Of a stretch of DNA of 64,000 nt, positions 15,001-26,090 are shown piece after piece; position 1 is the stretch's first letter, and every line of letters starts with the position of its first letter. Both the position numbers and the translations under genes were made by a program. The notes under the pieces are model-generated. The model ran no database searches and had not been told where the DNA came from. It saw only the letters and a program-made list of their open reading frames with translations. Source of the stretch: Onchocerca lupi. Its lineage: Eukaryota > Nematoda > Chromadorea > Rhabditida > Onchocercidae. The stretch is from the NCBI GenBank assembly GCA_028564675.1, contig JAOVVO010000325.1, forward strand, positions 1-64,000, in the 5' to 3' direction.

Positions 15001-15664
15001 AATAAATTAAAAAGTAAATTTGAAGCGAATAAAACTTTTCGATTATGAAATGATGTCACCTAATGTCTATTTTTTTTACAACATGGTAATAATTTAGCAG
15101 TGAAGAAAGAAAAAGGTAAAAAAATGTCAAGTCAGTGATTTGTTCAGCATTTAAAAAAAAAAAAGTTATACTAAAAAGAAGGAATTTGATGGATAATTTA
15201 AACAATTTTCTCGGGCGTAATGATTTATGCCATAATTTATGATTGCAGCAGCAGTTTGATGCTACAATTAATTAATGTAAAAAATTCCATTTTTAGGAAT
15301 TCTAAACTATTAGGAAATAAATTCTAAGCAATTCAGTGATTAATCTTTTTTTTTTTCTTTTTTTTTTTTTAACCATTAAATCATCACCATATTATAAGCA
15401 AAATAGCTATAGATTTCCTTTTTTTTCTAATTGCTCGAAGAAGTTTTCAAATTAATAGTTTTTAATGTTTAATCTAATTTATAAACAATTGTTCAACTTT
15501 TTATTAGTAATTACAAACAGAAAATACCAAAAAATACACTATAATCAGAAAAAATAGCTACATTGAATCCTTACGAAATAATTTCAACCGTTAGTTGCAT
15601 TATATTTATTAGTGTAAACTAAAATTAATTTCATGCTGAACTCATAAATTTTACATGGGATATA

Positions 15665-15724
15665 CTCAGAGATATTTGCAAGAGAATAAAATATAATTTT
15701 TATTCTCTTGCAGATATCTCTGAG
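15665..15724. repeat. Near-perfect 60-nt hairpin
   Basis: Left arm 15665-15691 (CTCAGAGATATTTGC, then AAGAGAATAAAA) pairs with right arm 15698-15724 (TTTTATTCTCTTGC, then AGATATCTCTGAG) with one mismatch in 27 positions. The loop is 6 nt. The right arm runs straight into the degenerate tandem array, so it could be an inverted repeat junction. The size also resembles a small-RNA precursor, but nothing in the sequence proves transcription. Confidence 0.7.
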
Positions 15725-16010
15725 ATTCTATCAAATCAAGGAACCATTAATCTCATATTAAATATCTAGGAGATTTTGTCATTACGTAAGAAAAACAACT
15801 CTAATAGAGATAGATTCTATGTATTGTATCTGTGAGATTTTGTGAGTATCAAGGGATCATTACTACAACATCTAGGAGATTCTATCAACATAAAGGAGTC
15901 AGTATACATATGCATATCTGTGAGATTCCAATATCTGAAAAAATCATTATTCAATAGAAATATCTATCAGATTCTGTCAACATGGCAAAAAAAATTACTA
16001 AACATATGAA
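15714..16010. repeat. Degenerate tandem array around ATATCTSTGAGATTCTRTC
   Basis: Six imperfect units begin with ATATCT-(CTGAG/AGGAG/GTGAG/ATCAG)-ATTCTRTC at about 15714, 15766, 15826, 15868, 15914 and 15959. Spacing is irregular, about 40-60 bp, and several units share a GGAATCATTA-like middle. There is no coding frame. Confidence 0.55.
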
Positions 16011-16252
16011 ATAATCTTCATTTGCATAATAATTATTTGAACAATTCAGTTATCTTCTTCTATAAATAAATAATGATTATTGCTTCAACTTTTCATATGA
16101 TATCACGAATGCTTTTATAATATTACATGCATTATGATATATTAATACTTTTGCTATAGTTCAATTCGGAGTTCAAATCAGTTCTTACATCTACATAGCA
16201 ACAGGAAAAGTTCAAATTCATGCAACAATAGCAACTTTTTGTAGTTCAGAAC

Positions 16253-16610
16253 AACACAGCAGTAGCAACAATCTGACAGTTCAGTTGATCATTATTCTTC
16301 TCTACGAGCAAAAAAAGATTGAATAATCTAGTGATCAATTTGGATATTCTCTAATAATCACTTGTAACATAACGATGAATCATTGTTCCGTCAATCGATA
16401 AACACAACAGTAGCAACAATCCAACGATTCAGTTGAGTAATATTCTTCTCTACGAACAAAGGAAAGAATAACCTAGTGATCAGTTTAATTGGATATTCTC
16501 GAATAATTGCTTGTAACATGAACGAAGAATTACTGTTCCGTCAATCAATAAAATTTTTGGAGAATATCCAAGTAAATTGATCATTAGATTATTCTTTGTG
16601 TTACATACGA
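16253..16610. repeat. 148-bp tandem duplication with a third, inverted partial copy
   Basis: Copy 1 (about 16253-16400) and copy 2 (about 16401-16550) share CAGTAGCAACAATC, TTCTTCTCTACGA, GTGATCA, GGATATTCTC and GTTCCGTCAATC in the same order. The segment at 16558-16605 (GAATATCCAAGTAAATTGATCA, then ATTCTTTG) is the reverse complement of the central part. Two direct copies and an inverted partial one suggest a decayed non-autonomous mobile element or a local rearrangement. Confidence 0.6.
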
Positions 16611-16831
16611 TTATCAGAGAATCAGATCAATCTTATTCCTAAGTTATCTCTTTGTATATGATATTATCATATTATCTTAACAGTCTTCATTGATACAAAC
16701 TTACATTTCGTCGGCTATGTATATGTAAGCATTCATTATTAATATATTTAAAGCATTCAAAATATTATTTTTATTGATAACAATAAAACGAAGGAAGCTG
16801 GAAAAAGTTTAAATTTAAATACTCTATAAAT

Positions 16832-17000
16832 CGGTTACTGAAAATATGTTGATTTTGAAATGAGTCATGAAATTGAATTTTTATTTCTGTAATAAGATGA
16901 GGATTAATTCAAGCATTTTCATATACCGGTTATTGAAAATATGTTGATTTTGAAATGAATCATGACATTAAGTCTTCATTTCTAAAACAAGAATGATAAC
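16832..17000. repeat. 95-bp tandem duplication
   Basis: CGGTTACTGAAAATATGTTG at 16832 recurs as CGGTTATTGAAAATATGTTG at 16927. The similarity continues through ATTTTGAAATGARTCATGA and a TTTTATTTCT-like end. It lies about 0.7 kb upstream of the start codon of the secreted-protein gene. Confidence 0.7.
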
Positions 17001-17629
17001 AGATCAAATAATGGGAACGTAAGAGAGAAGGAATAAGAGAGAGATTAAGAAAACCCCGGGAGCTATAATCAGATGATTATTATTTAGAACCGGTCTTAAA
17101 ATTGCATGCCTTCAATATATGATTGTTAAAATCGATTTCCGAAGGATGCTTTTAAATGACGACAAACCGTTTTACAAATTTATCTTCCATCCATCCATTC
17201 ATTTCATCCATTCATTTCCATTCCTTTCAACCATCAACAATCACCAATCAACCAATTTTACCGATCATCCTCTTTCAAGTATCATCTAATCAGTCGGACT
17301 TATTATCATCATTCGGCATCTAATTCCTAACTTCGATAATATTTTTATTTTATACTATTCACTGCTAATTGTATAAAAAAAAACTATCACTATTATTATT
17401 ATTTTATTTAAAACATATTTGTTCATTTATCACACATTCTCAACTAAAACAATAACTGGATATCAAACAAAAAAGTTATAATTTTAAACGACGACAAGAA
17501 ATTTATCAACGATAAATTCTTTTTTTTTCCTGCAAATCTTTTCTTCTCTACTTTTTTTCTTTGTCTTAATCAAGGAATAAAACAACAACAACGACGATTT
17601 CAAGTTCTGTTTTTTTTTTTTCTTGAAAA

Positions 17630-20600
17630 ATGTTACTTTTGCTAATTCATTTATTATTACTCATACATATTCCGATAGTTGTGCTAACAACAACATTAGC
17701 ACCAAATCATGTTGCTATTAATCCGAAAAGGAAACATATTGATGCTGATACGTCATGGTTAGAACCGGAAAAAAATGAAATTCAAAAGGTATGATTGATA
17801 ATTTATGATTAATTTTATCTTTTTTTTTCAAAATAAATTTAAATTTAATGCATAATTATATTTTATTTTATATATTTATAAGTTAAATTTTTTATCTTCA
17901 GATGATATTATTATTAATTTTATTTTTTCTTTTCCAAATTAAGTTTCTTGATATATAATTCTGCATATTACGATATGTTTATATATTTTATAACACTCGT
18001 TTTTTAAATCTTCAAGTGATATTATTATTAATTTTATCTCTTATGTTTTGAAATAAATTTAAGTTTTAATAGATAATTATATATGTGATATATTTATAAA
18101 TTCTATAAGATTCATTTTTTAATCTTCAGATATCATTAGATGCGAGTAATCCGGAAAAAGTAATCCTTGATCTAATCAATTCTGGTAAACAATTAAGTGC
18201 ATCAGCACAAGGTAATATAGCGGTAGCAGAAGGTGATGGACAACGAGCACAAGTTCAACGATTTGGTGATAAAGGTGGCATTGCACAGGTTGAAGGACAT
18301 AAGTATGTTTTTCTTATCAATAATAGTTTTCTCCTCATCTTTTCTCTTATTTATTTTCAAATTTATTCAAATTTGAATTAATAGTTTCGAAAATTTAAAG
18401 TAATCTAAATTAAATTAAAGGAACAGTTTCTATCATAATTGTAATTTTTACCATATTCGAGCATACAACAATTTCTATTATATTCTAAGTATTTGTTATA
18501 TATTTGTTAAGAATAATTCAACATTTCTTGAATTATTCTTAACAAGCTCTCTTTTTTTAAATCGTATTTAAATCATATTTATATACATATAATATCAATA
18601 ATCGTTTGATAAGTATTAATGCATAATTTTAGATACAAAACTTTTTTATATTTCAAATTTTGAATTATTCATAACAATCTCTCTTTTTTTTGTGTCCTGT
18701 GTTGAAAAATATGGCACTTAACTGAACAATTAATCAGTAAAATTAACTTTTGCTTTAAAAAAAATATGCATAAATTAGCCATATTCTTCGCGTGGTCATC
18801 TAGATAGCCTGTATAGATAAAAATGTCCGCTCATTTACTTCAATTTGTCATAGATGTAGTAGATTAAAAAAAAAAAAAAGTAGGCATATCTATATAAAAA
18901 TATTCTCCTATTCGAATGCAAGTTGTTTCAAATTTTCATAACGGTAAAAAACTTGCAACTTATGTCAAAAGCCGAAATGAACATTTACATTTTTATTTAT
19001 ATAGATTATTTGTCAACTATTATCTTAGCAATGAATCAATGACTGGTTGGCCTCACTTTGTTTATTTGTTAATCGAAGCGTTTTGGCGGGAAACATGTTT
19101 ATCTTTACGGACAAATAACGAAAATAGTAGATATATCTGTATGGAAACACGCGCCTATTCGAATGCAACGTTCTATCAAAATTTCAAAGCAATCGGTGAA
19201 GAACTAGCAACGTTGTATCAAAATCCACAACAAACATGTTTATATTGTTTTTTTTATAAAGATAAATGAAAATTTTTGGTTTTTTATTTTATAGAGCTCA
19301 GATAAAAACTAAAGAAGATAGCGAAGGTCGTCATGCATTCTTGAAAGCTGATGGAAAATATAAGTTGGATACTGTGGCCCGCGGTTCCTTGAAGGATCCA
19401 AATGATACCGATTTTGCAGCTACAAATGAACGATTTGATTTCGCTCTTAATCCACAAAGTCAAAATGAAAATGAGGGTACCGGTACAATTTCATATACGG
19501 ATAAGGTTAGTCATTTTATTTAAATTTAATTTTTATCGGTAACAAAAAAGCTAATATATAGTAAGTATTGTGCTTTTTCAACAAATTTTTAAAGCAAAAG
19601 ATTTTTTTCATTTTGAAATGTTTCTGTCCTTCTTTTTCTTTTTTTTCCTTTTTTTTTTTTTTTTTTATTATTTATAATTCATTAATTTTTTTTCACGATC
19701 ACTACTAATATCTTGAAAAACTTGTCATTTTTAGTTTTTGGTTTTACCATCGATCGTTTCAAATTCGATTTTAAATTCTTTTTCATTCCATCATTTCAAG
19801 TGATCACATTTATTACTTTGAAAAATTTATCATTTTTAGTCTTTGCCTTTGTCATCTCTTATTCTTAATTCAGTCTTAAATTTTTTTTCAATTTGGCACT
19901 TCAAATTTATCACATTTATTGATTTTATTTCAAACATATTATATATTATTTATCGGAAAATTTAACTTACCATATAAATTGTAATTTTAAAAGTTTACCA
20001 ACTAATAAAAATTTCAAAATAATTCAATTTCGGTTATTATTATTAAAATTATATTAAAAAAATAAAGCATCATATGACAGAAATGTTAAAATGTATAATT
20101 TAGGAAAAACGAAAAAATGGTAAATATGCATATACGATAAAAAAGGATAATCGTAAAGTTGATGCTTATCTATCAGCTGATAATATTGATGATAAGGATG
20201 AATTTTCTCAATCATTATTCGGCAGACGATCTGAGAAATATCATTGTACTGGTAAGAGATATTTTTGATTTTTAGAATTTTTTTTTTCCTTGCGAAGATA
20301 GAATAGATAGGTCTCGATTTGAATGACGCAACATTTATTTGATAAATGATAAAATATAAAATTCATTCATAATATTACAAGCCACATATGCGTTTGTATG
20401 TAATTTAACAATTATTTCATAAAATAAGCATATTTTAATTGGCAATTTTTGTTGCATTGGTCAAAAGTTTAAAAAAAAAAAAAAAAAACCTGATAATCAA
20501 ATGATAAAATGTATTAAAAGTTAAAAAGTTTGTTGCACAATATTTTGAATAAATGTGTTTTAAATTATTAAATTTGAAAATTTTAAGCAACTATTCTGAT

Positions 20601-23600
20601 GATTCATTGATGAAAAACTGATAAGTCATTAATTAGAAACTTTATTGCTTCAAATTCAAAAATTATTCATTCAAAATATTGGATGCAATAAAGAAATTCA
20701 AAAAATCTCTCAAATATATTTTACTGAATTGCTACTAGATATAATTTTATCTTTATGAAAATTTATCAGTATTTATTTCTTTGCTGTATCATTTCAACGA
20801 TTAATATTGATATTCACGGTTTATGTTTATATTTATGTTCTGAAATAACTGTACAAAATGATATTTTAATGAAACTAAATATTTCTAACTTGAGATAAAA
20901 ACATGATATGATAACATAGCTGATATAGTTTAAACTGTAAACTTATCCATAAAACAAATTCCTTCCTTTGTTTGCTTAATTTTACTGTCTATTGTTTCTA
21001 TTATCATAAACTTTTCCATAAAACAAATTGTTTACCTTATGACTTGAATTCATTACCCATTATTTTTCTTGTTTTACATTTTACATTTTCAGATTAATTT
21101 GATTAAGTGAGTAATTAAATTAAAAGAGGAAAGGAAGCAATAATAAACTATCCATATTATTCTTTCAAAGAAAAAAGTTATTTAGGAATTTTAAAAAAAT
21201 CAATGAATTAAAAAAAAAAATCAATTATTTATTTCATAGTCAAATTTAAAAAAGTTAAAGTATTATTATTATCTTTCAATTATCGGTTATCATTCATCAA
21301 ATATTACAATTTAGATAAAAATAAATGATTTGTAATAGCGTAAGGATTTTGCTAAAATTAAAATTTAGTGATTTTAAACATTTTTATTTTTTGAGAGAAA
21401 TTTGTTGTAAATATTTCATATTAAACTTCAGTAATAGATATATTATTAGTTTTAATTAATATAATCATTTGATAGTTACTAAAAATTTCAATTTGATAAA
21501 ATTAAAAAGAAATTAAATTTAATACTTATTAATATATTATCTTTTATTTTTATTACTTATTAATTTGCAGCAGAAACACCAGGTATCTCACAATGTTATG
21601 ATGCTCAAGGACGTAGTGTAGGTAAAGTTGTAGCTGATAAATCTGGCAATACTATCATTTACAATGATAAGGATGTACCTATTGCTACAGGAAGTGTACA
21701 GAAAATTAGTGATCGTTCTTATCAGGTATATGTTTATCATTTATTTTCTTGTTTTTTTTTTTTTTATTATTTAAAATTTATTTTTTATTGTTTAATTATT
21801 TATTATTTGTTTTTTATTATTATTTTTTTTACTATTTCTTTATTATTTATTGACTAAAAAAGCAAGATTTTAAAAATGAAAATAAATATAATCATTAATT
21901 CGCTCATACATCATTCCTTTGTTTATTTGATAACAAAAACATCAATTAAAAATGGGAAAAAGACGAAGTTAATCTGACGAAAATATTTCTGAATGAATTT
22001 AGAACAAAATAAAATTTAATTCATTTATTCATTAGTGAATCTATTTCTTTGTTTATTTGCAGCAATAATATCAAATAAATGTTAAAAACAAGTTTTGTGA
22101 GAATTTTTCAATTTTGCCACAAGCTTTTTTTTTTTTGCAAATCTAAGAAGGAAGAAAAAAATTAACAAAGATTGAAATAAATTTTTAAATAAAATGAAGA
22201 ATGAAATTAATTTTTAGGCAGTAATTAGCAAGAATTTATTTATTGCAAAATTGAAAGATGCACGAACATCATCATGTTGTCGAGAAATTACCGGACAAAA
22301 TTGCACCGATCCGATTAAATTAGCAAATCCATCATTTAGTCATCCATCGGAACGTGATGGTGATACGTTAAAATTGACGTGGCCTGATTGCGTTGATATG
22401 TCAATTGATGTAACATTACCACCAAGTATGTAGCAAATTTTATGAATAAAATATTTTAAAGTGATAAATTAGGTATCTTTTTTTTTTTCTCATCCATTTT
22501 GTTATTTCATTTTTATTAATCGTATAAATAAAAGTAAGATTAAAATAAAGCCTTAATTCCAGTCTTTTGTTTTAATTTCAAACTTAAAGATTGAAAATAA
22601 ATTTAAAATCACTTAAAATATTTGAAATATTATTTTTTTTTTGAAAACTTAATATTGTTGCAAAATTGTTATGTAGATTTTATGAAATCTATATTGCTAG
22701 GTTAGGCTATTTATTTTACAGTTAGTTAATATTGTTATATTTCCTTTTTTTTTTTTTTTTCTTTACAATTTGACTTGAAATTAAATTTAGCAAATTTGGA
22801 ATTTTTTATTTTTTTAAATTTTAGAAGTTCATATTAATCGTCTAGCTATGAAACTTGACGTAATGATTCAACCAATTGGAAAATTACGTTGTATGGATGT
22901 AGCAACTTGTGGCCGTGAATGTTATTACTGTGATTGGTGCAAAAATACAAGGTTTCCAATTAATATTATTTTGATAAAATTTTAATTTTAAATTAAATTA
23001 TTCTATGGTAAAAAAATTTATTTTTAATTTCCAATTTAAATGGTAAATTCCCCTAATTTTTCTGCTAGATATTATTTCAGAAATAATTTCTTTAATGGAT
23101 TAAAATTTAATACTTATCTTTTTTTTTTTTTGCCAATATTTATTATTTTAGGATAAGAAAGAGATTATCGAGGGAAAAAAATATTTCTTTATAAAAAAAA
23201 AAATTATATCAAAGAAATATTCCAAGAATTTAGGAAATACTTATTAAAATAATAAAGTAATTTTGCTGTACTTCAAATCAATGATTTAAATTAATTGTAA
23301 ATTTTTTTAGTTTTTTTCTTTTTCAAATTCTTATTTTCTTTTTCAAGTAATTAAATTTAATTATTTTAGGAAATTAAAATTATTAGAAAATACAGATGGT
23401 AATTTATGTCGAGCAACGAAAGAGCGTACTTATCGATTAACTGTTAAATTATGTCCACCACCAGAAGATCCATTATTTACGCTTTGTTCAGCATTTTCAA
23501 AATCAGTATGGCAAAAAGATTATTGGCAAAAAGAGGGTGCTGTTGATGTTTGGATGAAATTTTACGAAAGAGGCGAAACAAGAGCTGAGATAAGTAATCA

Positions 23601-26090
23601 ATGATTATTTATCAGGATTAAATTTATCAATTAATTTCAAATAACAAACTTGTCAAGTTTTATTTATCTGATAGAATTTCGCAAATAAAATCTTCAAAAA
23701 TTGGCATATAAGTTGATAATTTTCTATTTAAAATATTTATTATTAAAATATTTATCAGTGTTAAGCTTATTAGTTCATTTTATATATATAGAGCAGTTTG
23801 TCAACTTTTATTTATCTGATAGAATTCGGCAAATAAAATTTTCGAAAATTGGCATATAAGTTGATGATTTTTTAATTTCAAATACTTTTTATTTAAAAAC
23901 AAAAAAAAAAAGAAAAAAGAAGGAAAAAAATTTCAAAATTTAAAGAAATAATTATTATCTTAACTTGTTATCACTATGCATTTTGTTGAATTTTGTTAAA
24001 TTTATGATAATTTTTAGATGGAAAAAGAATTCTTTGCTCAATTGGACAATCCATTACTTGGTAAAGCATTTAAATTAGCAATGATTGCTGAATGGCTTGC
24101 TGCTAATAGTATTGATGTAAGCATAATTTTTCAAATTTTTACATTATCATTTTTATCATATCATTACTTTTAATCATTTACATTGCTATGTCTATCATAT
24201 TATTATTAAAATCATAATAGGTAAATAATAACAATGATACAAATAATGATATGATGAGCATATTTTTCATCGTATATTATTATTATTTTTATCATATCAT
24301 TATTTCTATTATTTACTTTACCGTATTTATCATCTCATTATTTTTATCACTATTTTTATTATTTTGAATTCTACTTGTTCTTTGATTTCGGGATTTCGCC
24401 TATTATAATTTTTGGAATTTCCATTCATACCTTACCCTTCGAAAAGAGTAAAATCTAAAAAAATGCTCAATTATGCTTTTAAAAATGATGATAATAGAAT
24501 TAAGGATGAAAATTTTAAAAAAATTTTTAATATTTTAAAAATTTTGCATTAAATTAGTATTTGAAGTCTAGTTTCAATTAATATAGTCTTAATTATTCAG
24601 TTGGTCTAATTTTAATATTCATATTTTATATACCAATTATCAATTACAAATATGTATATATCAATGGCATGTCAGTTATTATATACAATCATTTACAGTC
24701 ATTAAAAAAATAACAATTAATTATGCATCAAATATATAAGTTAATAATTAATTATTTAATTTTTGACTGAATTAAAAATGAAGTCGAATAATATTATCGA
24801 TTGGAATCATAAAAGAAAGCGAATACAAACAATTTTAATTCTGCGTCAAGTATATATGTCAGTAATTAATTAATTATATCGGATTGTATTATCGATTGGA
24901 ATCGAAAAAGAAAGCGAATATAAACTAATTAAGCAATAAAAATATATCAATAATTAATTAATTAATTAATTAATTACTGGATGGATTAAAAATGAAATCC
25001 TATTGGATTTTTTCGATTTGAATCGTAGCTCAGCTAAATAAATCGAATGTATAGCTCAGCAATTGAGCAGAAAAATTACCTTATATCATTTAATTAATTT
25101 TATATCATAAATAAAGTATTCGAATTTAAGTAATTCATTTTGCAGCAAGGTTCATATACTCCAACTAATTCGGAACTTTTGGAATATTGGGTTTCGAAAC
25201 GAGTTCCAGATCGTTTACTTGCTTGTCAACATTCAGTTGTCGATTATGAAATTGAAGGAGCTAAAGTGAAAACAAATTTATTATTTGAAGCTGCTACTAC
25301 AGCTAATTCAGTATGTTTATTAAAAATTACAATATTTTTTATCGATTTTTAAAATTCAATTCCGCAATTAATTCAAAAATCAATAGCAATTTACCGCCTT
25401 TTTTTTTTTAAAGGAATTTTTGAAAAATTGAAATTCAATTCAGTATTCTATTAGAAATTGTGATAATTTCATTGATTTTCAATTCCTATCACATAATTAA
25501 AAATCAATGCAAATTTGTCGTTTTCATTCGTTGGACAAAATTTTTGAAATTTTATATAATATATTGGCTAATATTTCAATTCATTACGTTACTAAAAAAG
25601 AACTGTGATATTCTAATTTGAAATGTTATGAATTTTGAAGAAAAGATAGAAAGAAAATGATACATTTACTTTTAGCGTATTTTTGTTTTCTTCAATTTTT
25701 TTTTTCGTTTGTTTCGATTCAAAAAATTATTTGCGTCGAAAAAAAAAAGAGATATATTTCATAATAATTTTCTTATTTCATAATAATTAAAAAAATTTCG
25801 AAATATATCTGATGAAATCCAAATGAAATATTTTTTAATTTTAGATTTTTTTTTTTTATTTGATTAAAGTAAAAAGTTTCAATATTAATTTTGTATGATG
25901 TAATTTGATATTTCAACTTATCATTTTTCAGTTGCCAAATATCTTCAAAGATAAGCGATGTAGCGCATTTGAAAAACTTCAAGAAAGCCGTTTTCGAGCT
26001 GAAGCAGCTGAATATAAGCGTAATAATGGTCGATCAAATATTCTTAGTGGTCTTGGCAACTTTTTCAGTAATATTAATCATGGAAGGTGA
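17630..26090 (+). CDS. Secreted Cys-containing protein of unknown family
   Basis: I do not recognise this protein. Eleven exons join to about 605 residues: 17630-17788, 18130-18302, 19295-19505, 20104-20251, 21571-21725, 22218-22425, 22825-22951, 23370-23593, 24028-24116, 25146-25310 and 25932-26090 (TGA). The start is the first ATG before a typical signal peptide (MLLLLIHLLLLLIHIPIVVL). Residues from about 55 to 200 are polar, rich in Gly, Asp, Lys and Gln, and contain only one Cys. The part from about residue 170 is richer in Cys (SSCCREITGQNC, CGRECYYCDWCK, LCPPPEDPLFTLC). The last exon is basic and polar and has no membrane span. An extracellular role is likely from the signal peptide and Cys pairs; no enzyme motif is visible. 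The exon 8-to-9 junction is uncertain: the better acceptor at 24017 breaks the frame with the donor at 23594, while the weaker one at 24027 keeps it. The second intron holds a long open frame, listed separately. Confidence 0.8.
18504..18545. repeat. Perfect 18-bp stem, 6-nt loop hairpin in intron 2
   Basis: TTGTTAAGAATAATTCAA (18504-18521) and its exact reverse complement (18528-18545) flank the loop CATTTC. The right arm plus its flank (TTGAATTATTCTTAACAA, then GCTCTC) recurs with small changes near 18661 (TTGAATTATTCATAACAA, then TCTCTC). The repeat is therefore present as an inverted pair plus a direct copy. Confidence 0.75.
18916..19269 (+). other. Unexplained 117-codon open frame inside an intron (possible cassette exon)
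   Basis: This open frame lies wholly in intron 2 of the secreted-protein gene, on the same strand. It is GC-richer than its flanks and encodes non-repetitive sequence (MTGWPHFVYLLIEAFWRE, IGEELATLYQNPQQTC). An acceptor TTTATTTATATAG ends at 19004 and a GTATCA donor starts at 19215. The 210-nt exon 19005-19214 between them keeps the frame with both neighbouring exons of the host gene. Alternatives are a nested gene starting at its own ATG, or an inserted fragment such as DNA from a Wolbachia-type symbiont, which filarial nuclei are known to carry. I recognise no protein family. Confidence 0.4.
23651..23895. repeat. 148-bp direct duplication in intron 8 of the secreted-protein gene
   Basis: The segment from 23651 (TGTCAAGTTTTATTTATCTG) is repeated from 23799 (TGTCAACTTTTATTTATCTG). 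Both copies continue with GATAGAATT, CAAATAAAAT and a shared 20-nt stretch (ATTGGCATATAAGTTGATRA). The copies are about 90% alike, so the duplication looks fairly recent. Confidence 0.75.
24780..25020. repeat. 96-bp tandem repeat with TTAA-rich spacer in intron 9
   Basis: TATTATCGATTGGAATC at 24792 recurs at 24888. Both copies are followed by AAAAGAAAGCGAATA and a TATATCARTAATTAATTAAT stretch. A weaker third copy begins near 24980 (GGATTAAAAATGAAATC, then TTTTTTCGATTTGAATCG). Confidence 0.65.

Larger units (their letters stand above)
12100..17629. other. Intergenic region between perlecan and the secreted-protein gene
   Basis: About 5.5 kb. It starts with the perlecan 3' UTR, whose poly-A site is not clear among many AATAAA-like words. 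No long open frame is convincing. The part at 12.3-15.6 kb shows only AT-rich sequence. At 15.6-17.0 kb there is a cluster of hairpins, tandem repeats and duplications, listed separately. The stretch at 17.0-17.63 kb, with CCATCCATTCATTTC repeats near 17190, would hold the promoter and 5' leader of the next gene. Confidence 0.6.
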
